Both the position numbers and the translations under genes were made by a program. Under the pieces are notes generated by a model, which was not told the origin of the DNA, ran no database searches, and saw only the letters and a program-made list of their open reading frames with translations. A stretch of 64,000 bases of DNA from Anthostomella pinea (lineage: Eukaryota; Ascomycota; Sordariomycetes; Xylariales; Xylariaceae): assembly GCA_963556695.1 (NCBI GenBank), contig CAUWAG010000007.1:3720001-3784000 (forward strand). The letters run 5' to 3'. Shown piece by piece: positions 1-10,887 of this stretch; the first letter of the stretch is position 1, and every line of letters begins with the position of its first letter.

Positions 1-885
1 CATCGATACGATAAACTCAGGGACTTTTCAGTCTCAGACCTCATTCCTCTGGCGTTCTACACCGTCTCGACTGACCTTGAGGGAATTCATGATATCAAAG
101 TTCTTGCTCGAGTGGCTTGTGAAAAGTACGCAGCAGATCACTCGGATATATATCGCGATTCTTTGAAGTATTGCAGTGTTCTCAAAGGGGAGCAACGTGC
201 AGTGGCCTCACTTGGTTAGTAATGTGCTCCTAGCAGATCATATAAATACTCATTGCACATAGAATGCGCTGCATTTTTCGCTGCGCAGTTGATTCCAGAC
301 TTGCAAAAGCGTGCAGTCTGGATTTCTGGCTCCCAGGCTCATTTGGAATTATTCAAGCAGTTTGTCCAACAAGATGACGTGGCCAATGAATCGGCCCAGA
401 CTTCTCAACGGCATAAACGCAGACGAAAGAATCCGCAGCAGAGCGAAACCGATGAAGCAACTGTCACAGCAATGATAGCCAATCTACAGGAAGTGGAACG
501 GATCTTCAGTGTACCTCTTTACGCTGCTGTGAACAAGGTCCGGGCAAGGCTAGGGGAAGGAGACACCTGGACTGATGCCGTACGGTTAAGGCTTGCTACA
601 CAGAAGGGTGAGGATTTCAAATTGATCATCCAGGTCGAATCATCTTTCGCGGATATCATCTCGAAGGCATGCTCCGCGTCTATCGAAACCCTACAAGTTT
701 TGTTCGGCGACTACCTTTTTCAAGGCATGATAGCCAGCAACAGCAAGACAGGAGAATCGGCATTTGTGAACACCGTGTCTGTATCTCATGATGGAGTGAT
801 TTGCATAGTGGAGGTGGCGGTCTGTTTCTCAATAGGGCAGGAAATTTTTGCAGCTGTTGGAACAGGCTTGAACGATCAATCATAA
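1..885 (+). CDS. 3' end of an unidentified fungal gene, cut by the window edge
   Basis: Frame 1 is open from the first base, so the gene begins outside the window. The best model is exon 1-214, a 48-bp intron at 215-262 (donor gttagt, acceptor cacatag) and exon 263-885. Splicing after one base of a codon keeps the frame and joins two stretches of similar composition. The visible 278 or so residues include a basic patch (HKRRRKNPQQ) in the middle and no signal peptide or membrane segment. The C-terminal half alternates hydrophobic and charged residues like a globular domain. I do not recognise the family. The antisense ORFs over the same stretch are judged to be shadows. Confidence 0.55.
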
Positions 886-1864
886 TACTCGAGTATGGGG
901 TCAAGGTCATGATGTTGCTGATGGTTGGATTGGGAGGTCTAGCTGGACCTGAAGGTCTGGCTAAGTGACCTCGCAATCCGGTATCTAATCACTTATCTTA
1001 TCATACATGTGGGTCCTGGTATAGGTGGTTTGCAGGCTGGAATCGCATGGATCCAACAGCAGCGCTATATCCTACTTCCGGACCAGTTTGAATTCATCCA
1101 CGTTCATCACGACCACATTGTAGCCTGCAGGGAGCGTTACATCTGTCCCGCAGATACTCGTGTCGACAGTTTTGACATATCCGGTACCAACGCTCACGCG
1201 ACCAGTTCCAGCAGACCATGACATCAATCTTTCATATGCAACTGCTTTAAACAAGCAGTAAGTAATTCGTTCAAAATCCCCGTCCTTTGTCTGTTCGTCC
1301 TGTGATGTGTTATAGCTACTGCCGCAGAGTGACTGTACAAAGCTTGCGCATACCTCTGGCATTTTAGCGGAAAATAGGATAACGTATGGAAGTTGACAGT
1401 CCGCGATAAAATCAAGTCGTATCCGATGATCCGTGATGTAGAGTTGGCGGCGTTGTGTGCGGTTTAAGGATCGTTAAGACTGAGGCAAAGTGCGACTATG
1501 TTATTGGAAAGGCGAACTAGGAGGACAATGGTATGCTGTGATAAATCATCCTTGTTGTAATCTTTGCAATTGGCAAAGATCTCGAGAACAAGGTGTTCGA
1601 GGAGAAATCCTGTGAAATATACCACACAAAGGTCACCTCGCTAACAGGGCACTGCGGGGCTTGAGAGATTATGTGGGGGCGTCCCATTCGATCGCTATGG
1701 GGCACGGGTCTTGCCCCGCAATGATAGCAAGCAGATCTCTCAGCCTTGCTGACGCCTCCCACCCACCAGTCCACATCATCATAGTCAACTTCTCCTCCAA
1801 CGCGCACCACACTCACCCGCCCAAACACGTACATTCAACACTGTACCTGCCAACACAAAACAAG
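886..1864. other. Intergenic stretch with possible relics
   Basis: No gene can be supported. A minus-strand ORF at 1072-1362 (96 codons) has protein-like composition, but I recognise no motif and it has no clean start context. From about 1680 to 1864 the DNA is the 5' flank of the Myb-like copy that follows: the same flank, with a recognisable run around CCCACCCACCAGTCCACATC, is present in reverse orientation near 11380-11450. Confidence 0.4.
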
Positions 1865-2262
1865 ATGGCATCCGAAGGTGCGGTCCCCGACCAGATCACC
1901 AAGCTCTAGGGATGCTTTACACGAAGCCCAAAGTACTCACTCCCATTCGACATTTCCTTTCCCTTATTCTAGGCGTGACCCATATGATACCAGTTGACTC
2001 GTTTCAGGTTAAATGGGAGAAGTTCGCTGCCAGAGCCGGCTTCAAGGATGCTGCCGCCGCCAGAGCTCACTACGAACCATTCCTCAACCACGATCGCCCG
2101 AAACCCTCCCTGACCGGCCGAGAAAATTTCCACAATGCCGAGAACTGTTCCAAGCAAATCCAGCCGTGCAGCATCTCCACCCGCGAGAGCATCGCCGTCC
2201 TCACCATTCCCCTTACATGCGAGTTGGGGTCCCTTCGACCGCATCCTTCGTTCAGACCTTGA
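1865..2262 (+). pseudogene. Decayed copy 1 of a small Myb/SANT-like gene family
   Basis: The ATG at 1865 follows the A-rich leader acaaaacaag. The reading MASEGAVPDQITKL is stopped by TAG at 1907-1909. The related copy at 24834 has TGG (Trp) at the matching place, so this is probably a G-to-A change. A later stretch from about 2008 reads VKWEKFAARAGFKDAAAARA and HYEPFLN, which matches the copies at 11.2 kb and 24.9 kb. The pattern of a tryptophan, a 'WxKxAxxxGxxxA' segment and an arginine-rich helix resembles the short Myb/SANT-like proteins common in ascomycetes, presumed DNA-binding. The exon phases do not line up cleanly, which also suggests decay. Family assignment is from pattern memory. 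Confidence 0.6.
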
Positions 2263-2572
2263 CCGACTATAACCCAGTTCAATTCAACGCACCGTTTAGC
2301 GGCACGTACTCTGCACTCTTTCCATTGTGCAATCACTGCTTAGGTAGGCTATTCTTTATGCCTTCTCTCTAACCCCATTGAGTCCTCCAGTCGCTCTACA
2401 TCAAGACTAGTTCCCTTCATCCGTGCTAACTGAACCTCTCAGGACCCCAAGCAATTACATCCGCCTCCCGCGATTCCTATCTCAGCACGATACGCTTTGC
2501 GGTACGTTGCCGGCAGCGAACATGGCGTCGCGCAGCTCGTCGGCCCTCTAAACGTTGCCAAGTTCCAGCAGG

Positions 2573-3260
2573 CACATCGATCTGGGCAACCTGGCTACGC
2601 TGTCCGATACACTCCGTACATTATAGAAACCACTCGCTCTGTCTTGGGAAGATCTGGTTCTCGGATGCGCCGTTCTGCGAGGCTTGTTTGGCATCTGCTC
2701 TATATGATGTTCAAAGCTGATGTCGACTTTAGCAATAGCATTTTTTTCCGACGTTGATTTCGATAATGCCGACACGACGCCCTCGCTCGATATGTTCACC
2801 GAGAAAGTCAATATCTCCAAGGATATCGAACAGCTGATCACCCTCGAACTGGACGGAAAGTAGAAGGTCGATAATGCCAAGGTAGCTGACCTGGCTGCGG
2901 CTGTCCAAACTCGAGAATTGACCCGAACCAACGGGGCGCGACTTGCTGCTCTTTCGCATCATCTAAGGTCACTGTTGACCATGGCTTACGATGCGCGTGA
3001 CGAAGACGCTGGAAGAAAAGATAACATGACAGCTCGCGGCCCGGAGCTTCCCCACACTGACCCACAAGTGCTAGCTGTCACTGTCCTACCTATTCTCTCG
3101 CTGGAAAGGCTTGTACCAGGCACTATCTGCCAATGAGACAACGATACCCATGGAGGCCAATACGTCCTCACTAGAAGCTGCGGAAAAGCTACTCCATGAA
3201 CAGGGCTATCTGCACTGGGAAGGCCTGGTGGTCGGAGGCAATATCCGGGAATTAGAGTGA
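2573..3260 (+). pseudogene. Broken unidentified gene with three in-frame stops and a frameshift
   Basis: One frame carries a continuous protein-like reading from HIDLGNLATLSDTLRTL at 2573 through FTEKVNISKDIEQLI and LTRTNGARLAALSHHLRSLL to about 3085. It is interrupted by TAG 2624, TGA 2705 and TAG 2861, all in the same frame. The end of the gene continues one frame over, with EAAEKLLHEQGYLHWEGLVV, to a TGA at 3258-3260. The reading is rich in amphipathic helix patterns. I do not recognise the family. The persistence of sensible protein across three stops, with no similar quality in the other frames, is the reason for calling it a pseudogene rather than noise. Confidence 0.55.
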
Positions 3261-4933
3261 AAGGGCATCCCCGGTCGCCGTCAGCAGGCAGAGCGTTATA
3301 TCTGAGTCAGAAAAAATTAGTCCGTATATTGAGAATTACTAGTGGCAAGAAGCTCATACAGCTCGCGACTTTCCTGCAAGCTTTGGACCCCTAAAGCCCT
3401 GTCAAGGGCCGGAAGCGCAGGGGACGGGGCAAGGAGAGTCGCCATTTTGGGTCTTTGAGATGCGTAGTTATCGATTACAGATCATGCAGCGAAAACGTGG
3501 TTACCCACACAAACTTTGAGAGTACGTGATCGATGCCTTATGACGACAAGAAGAAGACACATCGATGGGATAAGCAATCCTTTAAATATTCGTCGTGCGG
3601 CACTCATCAATGCCTTCTTAGCGATGAAGGTGACAAACCCCGTCTTTTCTAGATTTGCCAGCCAGTCTACCCATTTCACCTAAGTCGGTGCCGAGCAGAG
3701 AGCCAATTCACAATCAAGAGTTGCACAGTACCGACCTCCGGCTGATTTCTATACTAGAGATGAAGTATATCGATTTTTAGGTCGTGCGGACGGGTGGTCA
3801 CAGAGATTGGCCAGGCTCTGGACGATGCAGTTGGCACATTTCGGCTTGGAATGGCCTGTATCAAATTTCCTGGCACTGCATGAGCGCCAAGACGGTAAGA
3901 GGTGGGTGGTATAAGATAGGTACTATGTCTACGACTTGATTTGGTAGGTCGAAGAGACAAGGGTGGTACGGTAATGCGACTCTGGGGCTCCAATGAAGCG
4001 ACCCAGGTGAGTCATATCATGAGTCCGCTGGAGTCGCCTAAACATCGCAGGCAGGGCTTTGCTCACTGGTATTTCACAAAGCTTGAAGAGTGGAACACAT
4101 CGAAACGGTAAATTTACGCATACAGCTTGTAATACTGAACTAGCTGGGAAGATTGAGCTGGGATGCACCATCGTACAGTAAATGGAAAGCTCTGAGATGC
4201 ACCGCGACTTGACTCTTTGCTATCCTATAGATCCAAGAATGCGAAATCCCCTTGTAATAGCCCACATACAACATGTCTCTATTGGGGCCAACAATTGGCA
4301 ACGTACCATTGCAGAGCGTGCCAGCTCACCCGAATGTAACACAATCTGTCAGAAACAAGAGGCTAGTGACTGAGTGAGTCATGGGTATAGTATATGTGCT
4401 TTCCAGGGGCTGCTTGCCTGATCACGCTCCCTATCGTTACTGGCAAGAGCTGCAATGCATGGTTATGTTCATAAGCAGGCATGAATGTTCACTTGGAAGC
4501 ATGCAGCTTTCTTGTGACGCTAGACGCCCAATCAAATGAACCGAGCTTACGTTGGTATTACGGTGGCGGCTCACGAAAAGGCGATGGAGCAGAACGCCGC
4601 ATATTTAGAGATTGGTACTATAACACGGAAGGTGGGAGGCCAATGGCAGCCACCCAAGTAACGCGTCAAGAAGTCAATTGGTTCGCCTGGAGGTCCACCA
4701 GCTCGTCGCGAATCCACGTGATTATTTGAGGACAACATTTGTCATTGTATTCTTGCTTCCGGACAGGCACTCGCCTGGTATGGGAGGACATAAATGGGAG
4801 ACCGTTTCTGCAACCTGCGAGGAGAATGCTACATCGTCGTATGGTTTGATAAGGTGGTGAAGGTATTACTCGGCAGGCTTTTCGCCAGGAACCTTCAGCG
4901 GAACCGCCTGCACATACACTCGAGGTGGCCACG
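3261..4933. other. Gene-poor stretch
   Basis: Only short ORFs of random appearance occur on both strands. A weak protein-like reading on the plus strand near 3780-3910 (RLARLWTMQLAHFGLEW) could be a very old relic but has no partner nearby. I see no repeats, RNA genes or regulatory elements that I can support. Confidence 0.35.
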
Positions 4934-5692
4934 TCATTTCCTGCCGCGGACGGTTCCGATACATGCGAGCTTCCAGGTGCATCTGTGTCGAGCAGGGGGC
5001 GGCTTTGTGGGGACGCTGTCTCCGTTCAACACAATCAAAGCATCCACTTCGTCAGCGATGGGCGGCGGTACACCCCAAGGCTCTATATCCAAGGCGGCGG
5101 TACCACTGCTCGGCGAGTGACTGTTATCAGCGCGAGTAGTTGACAGTTTTGCATGGTTGCTCCGGACGCGTTTGAGATGACTCATTCTGGCGACATACTC
5201 CAGCTTAGGCGCACCGGGCGTGACTCGCAGGTAGTCGACGTAGGCAAGAACATCGACCTTCTGGCCCTTCTGAGCGTCCGGACCTTCGACCCAGATTGCT
5301 TCGACGAATTGGCGCTCATAGGAATACGGGACTCCTTCGTAGGAGTCTAAGTTTGCCTCGTCGCTGGGGTCTAGGCGGTATAGAACTCCGTAGACACCAG
5401 GTGCCACGGCTGGTTGGCCGTCTGCCGTGGCGTCCGTCGCGCTGCTCGTTGGTGATGTCTTCGAGGGGCCCTCTGGGGTGGCAGGTCTGGGACCGGTGCT
5501 GATCTCCACGGTGTTGGCGTACCCACGCTCGTTGATGATCCAGGTCCAACCGGGGAGATGGGCCAAGCCAATGGGGGTGGACTTCAGGCACCGCTACACC
5601 ATCTGGGTGGGAGAGAGGTTGGAGCCGTATGCGAAGTATAGCACCTCGCTGGTACTAGTGTCGTTGGTAGCCGGGGAGGGCTGGGGGTCCAT
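4934..5692 (-). pseudogene. Gamma-glutamylcyclotransferase-like gene with a premature TAG
   Basis: Likely start ATG at 5692 (MDPQPSPATNDTSTS). The hallmark loop of the gamma-glutamylcyclotransferase fold follows, reading YFAYGSNLSPTQMV, then a TAG at 5596-5594, then RCLKSTPIGLAHLPGW, WIINERGYAN, VYGVLYRLDPSDEANLDSYEG and further family-like sequence. Family members usually have Gln before the RC, so a CAG-to-TAG change is likely. These enzymes cleave gamma-glutamyl amino acids or glutathione to 5-oxoproline in the cytosol. After EYVARM near 5190 the sequence departs from what I expect for the family, so the C-terminus is probably also damaged or spliced. Read-through, or a start after the stop without the glycine loop, seems unlikely to give an active enzyme. 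Confidence 0.7.
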
Positions 5693-6240
5693 GATGTCGC
5701 CGCGGGCTGTCATAGGGTCACCAGTGTTAAGGTCGCCTAGAATGTTCCCAAAAACCATGTCTTGGCTTCCAAGGAATGGTCGCGATTGATGCCCAAAAGG
5801 ATGCTGCCTTTTGTTGACCTGTTTGTGAAATGGTCGAAGCAAGGGTTAAAGCTTTGCCCAATGCCGCTAAAGAGCCCTACAGAGCCCTAACACCGTAGTG
5901 AGATTGAAGCAACACAACAAGAGAGATCCTTGAGGAACCAGAAATCCATGTCTTCCAACAGGCCAAGATGAATCAGATTTACCTATCTACAAGTCACCCC
6001 TTGTGGTGCGGGGTTTGTCCTGCATATAGGACGAGACCTCATCACACAGGTACGTACCTACCCAGTAAGGAGGGGGCATACCCCGCACCCCTCAGACAAA
6101 GGGCAGTAGAATTGGTAACCAGTCTTTTTAGGGGCCATTTGCACATCAAAACGTTACCACGCCGACTTCATGGTTGCGGCCCTTCTGAGATATCAATGCA
6201 ATGTTCCCTTACATTACAACAACTAGAGCAGATCGGGACG

Positions 6241-8064
6241 ATGAACTCGAGTCACTATTGTCTCAGCGACCCCTCGAGGGAGATACGTTTGCTCGATCTC
6301 CTTCCAGCAAGCCCTCCAGGCATCCTCAGAGGTCGGATTCGACGTGCAACGGTCGGCAATGCACCTGTATTTGTCGCCGTATCCCACGTCTGGGGCCAGG
6401 AGGATCGTGAAGCCCCCATGCTCCTGGACTCGGGCTGTGGGACCAGATTGGTCCAAGTCTCCCATAATCTCGAGTCGTTGTTCGTGAGACTGCTCGACGA
6501 TGATTCCCAGGCTACTTTCCCGTTGCTCTGGGACGAAGGTTCCATGGTCCCCATGTGGATCGATATGGTCTGCATTAACCAGGTCGACGCTGGTGAAAAG
6601 GCACTGCAGATTCCCCTGATGCGAGATATCTATTCGCAGGCACGTGCAGTCATCATCTGGATCAACGAGGATAGCATCGATCTCCGCAATGCTTTCTCGT
6701 ATCTGCGCCATATGCTCGCACACGCCGCCTCCGATTCCAGCGACCTTTCGACCTTGTTCGATCCCAGCGGATGGGACGCCGTGAAAGTTCTCTTACGTTG
6801 CGGGTGGTTCCACAGGCGTTGGACAATTCAGGAAGCTGTGATACCAACAAACGCAATCTTCCTTTGCGGTGATGATGTGATGGATGAGTGTGCTCTATTT
6901 GGCGCCATCGATATGGCCATACGTGTGTTGTTTGCAAGGCCCAAGGAAGTCAAAAAAGTCCAGGACGCCCACGTCGGCTCGATGAGGCCGGTACTAGTCC
7001 TGAGAGAGCTGAAGAATTCCTACAAGACCGGTTATCAATTAAGCCTACTGTGGCTACTGGAACACCTGCGGCACACACGCACAACCTTGGCCCATGACGA
7101 GATCTATGCCCTGCTTGGACTTTGCGGCCCAGAAGAGGTTGTTGCCAACCCGATTCGTTATGATCTTGTACCGGAAGAGGTCTACAAGACCTTTGCCGTA
7201 TCACACGCACAACTGCATCAAAACTTGGAGTTCCTCGGCCTTTGTGCGCCAGATCAACGGGACTGCTTCAGCTTGGGACCATTAGAGACCCCGAATTCCC
7301 GCCCTTTTGCAGGTCCCTCATGGGTGCCTAAATGGCATTCTAAGCGCCTCCAGCGCTGTCTAGGTCCTGCAATTGTCGACAAGGGGCAAGATGTTTTCAA
7401 CGCCTCATATAGTCTCCCAGTCACGGTGTCGTTCCAGGACAACAAATTGATCGCATTGGGTATTCAAGTTGACCGAATCCGGGTCATTGGTGATTTCTGT
7501 CACCGGAACCGGCGCCGGGAGCTGTCAGATCCCAACTCCAGGCTGTTTCAGCAGTACTTCGACTTCTGGATGAGGCCAGCTGGTGGGAGTCCGTCGCTCT
7601 ACGAAAACTACAAATGTCGGGCTGGAACTTTTGCCCGGACTATTAGCCTACTCGGAATCTACCTTGATCCGCTACCTTCACCAAGTGATGTTGTGGATAT
7701 GTTCTGTCGCTGGTGCAGCAACTCAAGCTTAGGTAAGCAACTGGCAGAGTGCGGACTTGTGACGAAGGAAGATGCGGAAAGGAGTGGACAGAAGACGTTC
7801 GTCAGAATGAAGCGCTTGTTGGCCTGGGACCCCTTTGTCACCGAGCAGGGATACATTGGTCTTGCTCGCAAGGGTTCCCACATAGGAGACGAGATATGGA
7901 TCGTTGGCGGTTGCAGTGTTCCCCTTCTCCTTTTTCCGCAAACTGGAAACCCAGCCCACTATCAGGTGAACGGCGAGGTCTTCCTTGATGGTTTCATGTT
8001 TGACGAAGCAATGGAAACAGCAGACACTAAGATTCAGACGGCACGAACCGTTACTTTGCTTTAA
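6241..8064 (+). CDS. HET-domain protein (heterokaryon incompatibility type)
   Basis: A single long exon. The frame is open from 5968, but the conserved part starts just after the ATG at 6241 (MNSSHYCLSDPSREIRLLDL), the start preferred here, giving 607 residues; an upstream ATG at 5968 would give 698. HET hallmarks are in order: FVAVSHVWG, then WIDMVCINQVDAGEKALQIP with LMRDIYSQARAVIIWI, then WFHRRWTIQEAVI. HET domains trigger growth arrest or cell death when genetically different hyphae fuse, and many HET genes are polymorphic. The C-terminal half (about residues 300-607) has no repeat or NACHT module and I cannot assign it. The gene is free of stops while its neighbours on both sides are broken, which suggests selection or recent arrival. 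It lies between two gamma-glutamylcyclotransferase-type pseudogenes. Confidence 0.88.
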   Translation: MNSSHYCLSDPSREIRLLDLLPASPPGILRGRIRRATVGNAPVFVAVSHVWGQEDREAPMLLDSGCGTRLVQVSHNLESLFVRLLDDDSQATFPLLWDEGSMVPMWIDMVCINQVDAGEKALQIPLMRDIYSQARAVIIWINEDSIDLRNAFSYLRHMLAHAASDSSDLSTLFDPSGWDAVKVLLRCGWFHRRWTIQEAVIPTNAIFLCGDDVMDECALFGAIDMAIRVLFARPKEVKKVQDAHVGSMRPVLVLRELKNSYKTGYQLSLLWLLEHLRHTRTTLAHDEIYALLGLCGPEEVVANPIRYDLVPEEVYKTFAVSHAQLHQNLEFLGLCAPDQRDCFSLGPLETPNSRPFAGPSWVPKWHSKRLQRCLGPAIVDKGQDVFNASYSLPVTVSFQDNKLIALGIQVDRIRVIGDFCHRNRRRELSDPNSRLFQQYFDFWMRPAGGSPSLYENYKCRAGTFARTISLLGIYLDPLPSPSDVVDMFCRWCSNSSLGKQLAECGLVTKEDAERSGQKTFVRMKRLLAWDPFVTEQGYIGLARKGSHIGDEIWIVGGCSVPLLLFPQTGNPAHYQVNGEVFLDGFMFDEAMETADTKIQTARTVTLL

Positions 8065-8322
8065 ATACCTTGTACATTTCGAGACAGCCACAAACCACAT
8101 AATAACCCCAAAACCCGACTTGTTCTTTGGCTTCCAAGGCAACTTTTCTTTTTTCGTCAAAGACTAGTCTAAACTGTAAGCTCGAACCAAGCAACATCTG
8201 TGCTGGCACTTTGAGACATAACATAACCCACCCAACTGCGCACCACCCCACAACGCACCAGCTAGCCACCATATAACCAGTATTCAATTGAAGTTATTTA
8301 CACCACCACAACTACTCAGTAT

Positions 8323-9250
8323 CTAAGGACGTGGTGTTCCTACAATAATACAGTCAGGGTCTACTGATTCCTCACGATTCGGCTGCGGAATAACCGATTC
8401 CTCCGGGGCCTCGTCCCTGTATACGGTCCTCTTCCTGAGCATCCTTTTCACCTCCCGAACCTCTGCCATTGTGACGAACGTGGTCCCTGGTGACGGCTTC
8501 ACCTTCTTGCAAGACCTGTTAACTTTCCTATTAACCTTAGTCTCGAGAAATTTGACTTTGGTCTCCAGGGCCGCGATTTTGGTAGCCTTCTCGTCCAGAG
8601 CCTTGCTGGCCTTCTCAACAAGTAGCCGACTTATCGGCTTCCTGAGACTTCGGTCTATTTTCCCTAGCTTTTTCGCGCTGGCTCTGAGTTGTTTAGCTCC
8701 CGAGGGGGTCGTGATACTGGTTAGGGACACGATCGCAAGAAAATTTGGTGTTTTTTCGCGTTCCGCTTCGGGTGCTGCTGACTGGCTGTCTCTTGCAACA
8801 CTCTCCATCTCCAACATCACATATTTCGAGCTTAACGCCTGCTGACGGTCTCGCGGCCATATGCCAGTCTTTTTCTAGGCAATTTTGATACTCTGGATGG
8901 TCATTGTATCCACCCTCGCCTGGTGAGAACACTCTAATACCTCCTCCTTTGATGGCTTCAGTCCCAGGCGGCCGCTTGGGGTGTCTTGCAAGAGGGTTTT
9001 TAACTTTTTCTTCAGTAAGTTAAAGACCCCAACGTCTCACACCTGTACGACGTGACTGCAATGAGGTTCATAAAAGACAAGCCACACTTTGTTAATAAGG
9101 CACTTCCATAAGAACTCGTCGTTAGTGTGTGAATCGTGGCCATCACACACCAGGACCACCTACACGTTGCCGTCTCCTGTAAGGGGCGGAAACATGAATT
9201 CAGGAGTTAATGCTGGTACAGCATGACTTCCCCGCAGTGGTATGTAGTGT
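8323..9250 (-). mobile_element. Pogo/Fot1-type DDE transposase remnant
   Basis: Read on the minus strand from about 9250, the DNA gives PEFMFPPLTGDGNV, then VLVCDGHDSHTNDEFLWKCL, LVFYEPHCSHVVQV, a stop, DVGVFNLLKKKLKTLL, another stop near 8880, and the open C-terminal stretch 8820-8323. The aspartate in the DGHxSH block and the later PHxSHxxQ-D block are the catalytic signature of pogo/Fot1 (Tc1/mariner superfamily) transposases. The basic coiled C-terminus (LEKATKIAALETKVKFLETK) also fits. The N-terminal CENP-B-type helix-turn-helix region is missing and I could not find convincing terminal inverted repeats, so this is a dead 5'-deleted fragment. Confidence 0.75.
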
Positions 9251-9290
9251 TAATCGTGGCTCCGTGTTAGGCACAACCCAACCTTTGCTC

Positions 9291-9905
9291 TTATGCGCCA
9301 AATCGGAAGGTGAGGCCTCTGTTGCTTTCCCCGGTGTCCAAAATCTCGATATCGCAGCGCACGACATCATACTGCTCACTTTGGAAGAAGCGAATCTTGC
9401 TCTCTGACACTTCTTCTGTGACAAGAAAGGCTTGCCCATACACGACCCAAGCTTTTGTATTGTTCGATGGAGCATCCGTCATTGCCCTGTACTTGCCTCC
9501 CCAGGCCACAAGAACACCGCCTCTTGTGCGAGCTGGTCTCAACTGGGGATAAGTGCCTTCAGGAAGCTCAAGGACCCACGAGAGAATCGATAGCTCTGCC
9601 AACATCCCGTAGAAAAAGTGCCACGCCGGGTACTGGTCTTGCGCTGGGTTAACACTTGTATGCGCTTCTATGGCTTGGTATTGCGGCAGTGTCACGTCGA
9701 TGCCTAGGAACGGTGCAAGGCTGATTGGTGATGAGTCTTTCTCTGCTTGAGTGATCTGGATGAAGATCGGCGGGTTATTCATGAGCCATCTCACAATCGC
9801 ATTCTTTGCTGTGCCGTGGATACCTACATCACTACTCCTGAGACCCCTCCTAGAGACGATACAAATCGAAGAAGAGTAGGTTGGGCTCTGAGGCGCAATG
9901 TACAA
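9291..9905 (-). pseudogene. AIG2-like gamma-glutamylcyclotransferase-family gene, 3' truncated
   Basis: The ORF begins at a non-ATG codon and runs to a stop at 9291. The core WHFFYGMLAELSILSWVLEL, then LRPARTRGGVLVAWGGKYRA, AWVVYGQAFLVTEEVSE, and EQYDVVRCDIEIL resembles AIG2-like/GGACT proteins: a (F)FYGxL loop, a 'lRpA' strand and a 'Y-x(4)-V' strand. These share the gamma-glutamylcyclotransferase fold; many fungal ones are uncharacterised. The protein stops after LTFRFGA, where the family normally has a further 'WxGDxxxLxxGxFD' segment, and the pogo remnant starts about 40 bp beyond. The gene therefore looks cut by the transposon. The N-terminal 60 residues are unassigned and may be intron or junk. 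Confidence 0.6.
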
Positions 9906-10265
9906 TTTGACGACGATGCCAGTGAGGGCATTGTTTCCGTCGCGTACTGGGAATTGAAACTACCCGGCAGGAAAACCCAGGCAGTCGATTCGCAGATCGA
10001 GTCGGCTGGCTGAACCTGCTTGGAACAGGAAGGCATCGACAAGATCTATCTACTCACCGCCTGTGGTACGCTCTTCCGTACCTTCAAGATGTATCCAGAT
10101 AAAAACAACCCGACAAAGGAACTACGGGAGCCGATGGACGATGGACCTGGAATATTAACAGACTTGAAACACTACTGTGAGATCGACTCTGGTTATGGCT
10201 GTGGCATCTTCAGATCCCCCCATCTTAAACCGGCAGGCATCATCTTTCCCCGACGCATGGGATGA
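9900..10265 (+). pseudogene. Unidentified gene fragment with an in-frame TGA
   Basis: The same frame reads WALRRNVQFDDDASEGIVSV, AYWELKLPGRKTQAVDSQIE, SAG, TGA at 10011-10013, then CLEQEGIDKIYLLTACGTLF, RTFKMYPDKNNPTKELREPM and on to a stop at 10265. A Trp codon (TGG) at the stop position would make a smooth protein, so a G-to-A change is likely. I do not recognise the family. It overlaps the 5' end of the AIG2-like ORF on the other strand, so its true upstream limit is unclear. Confidence 0.45.
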
Positions 10266-10408
10266 GGGCTCGGGGGGTCCTGCAGAAGAACATGGGGTGA
10301 GGACCCAGGCTGCACTGCCTCCAGCTGCTGCAGGCTACCAAGAGGGCACAAGTCTCAAAGCAATTCTTTCAATATCGCTTTGGATCAGCCTCAACTGCGG
10401 GTTGACCC

Positions 10409-10840
10409 ATGCCCTGCTCCAGTCTTGGAAGGTCTCTTAGTTCCTACCATCACTACTCATCCTGCGCCGTGGATGGCATTGTCGAGATCACACCTTGTAT
10501 TGAACGCGACCAGGGCAAAGCCAGCCGATGCCACATTGGTGGAATGATGGTGCGCTACGAAGATGGCATTCGAGCCTGCCTGGGCATGTGCCGCCTGGAC
10601 TGGATGGGAAGCCCGCTTCGGGTGTGCAGTACGCATCTGCACATGGCTGCTGTGCGGTGCCAAGGCGAGAGACGGGTAGTGAGAGTGACTGTGGATGCTG
10701 GACCATTACCACCACTGGGCCAGTCAGAGCGCTGGGTGCGAGTCCCCTGGTCCGGGACTCTAGACTGGTGGTTTATTTGGTCTGCTGCCGTCATTAGGCA
10801 TCGACCTTCTGCAGCGGCAGCTACAGGCGATTCCAAGTAG
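10409..10840 (+). pseudogene. Possible C-terminal piece of a fungal protein with a 'PWxGTLxWWF' tail
   Basis: The 143-codon ORF reads CHIGGMMVRYEDGIRACLGM, CRLDWMGSPLRV, and near its end VRVPWSGTLDWWF. I recall fungal hypothetical proteins that end with a similar layout (a 'GxxxxYxDGxRxCxGxxRLD' segment and a PWxGxLxWWF motif), so this may be the C-terminus of the broken gene upstream at 9900. Against this, the last 100 bases lie inside the duplicated segment 10743-10887, which on the minus strand is coding in the 22-kb gene. The two readings compete, so confidence is low. Confidence 0.3.
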
Positions 10841-10887
10841 GGAGTGAGTGAGTGGTTGCCGTCGGCGATCTCTTCGAGCGCGTCTGT
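10743..10887 (-). repeat. Duplicated segment shared with 22692-22829
   Basis: About 145 bp here are nearly identical, in the same orientation, to 22692-22829. On the minus strand the segment reads TDALEEIADGNHSLTPYLES and LMTAADQINHQSRVPDQG without a frameshift. The other copy, inside the 22-kb gene, has a frameshift in the same place. Homology ends abruptly on both sides, as expected for a small ectopic duplication or a relic of a second gene copy. Confidence 0.75.

Noticed and set aside
6223..6723. 166-codon ORF on the minus strand inside the HET gene
   Set aside because: It is antisense to the best-conserved HET motifs and has no motif of its own; a codon-bias shadow.
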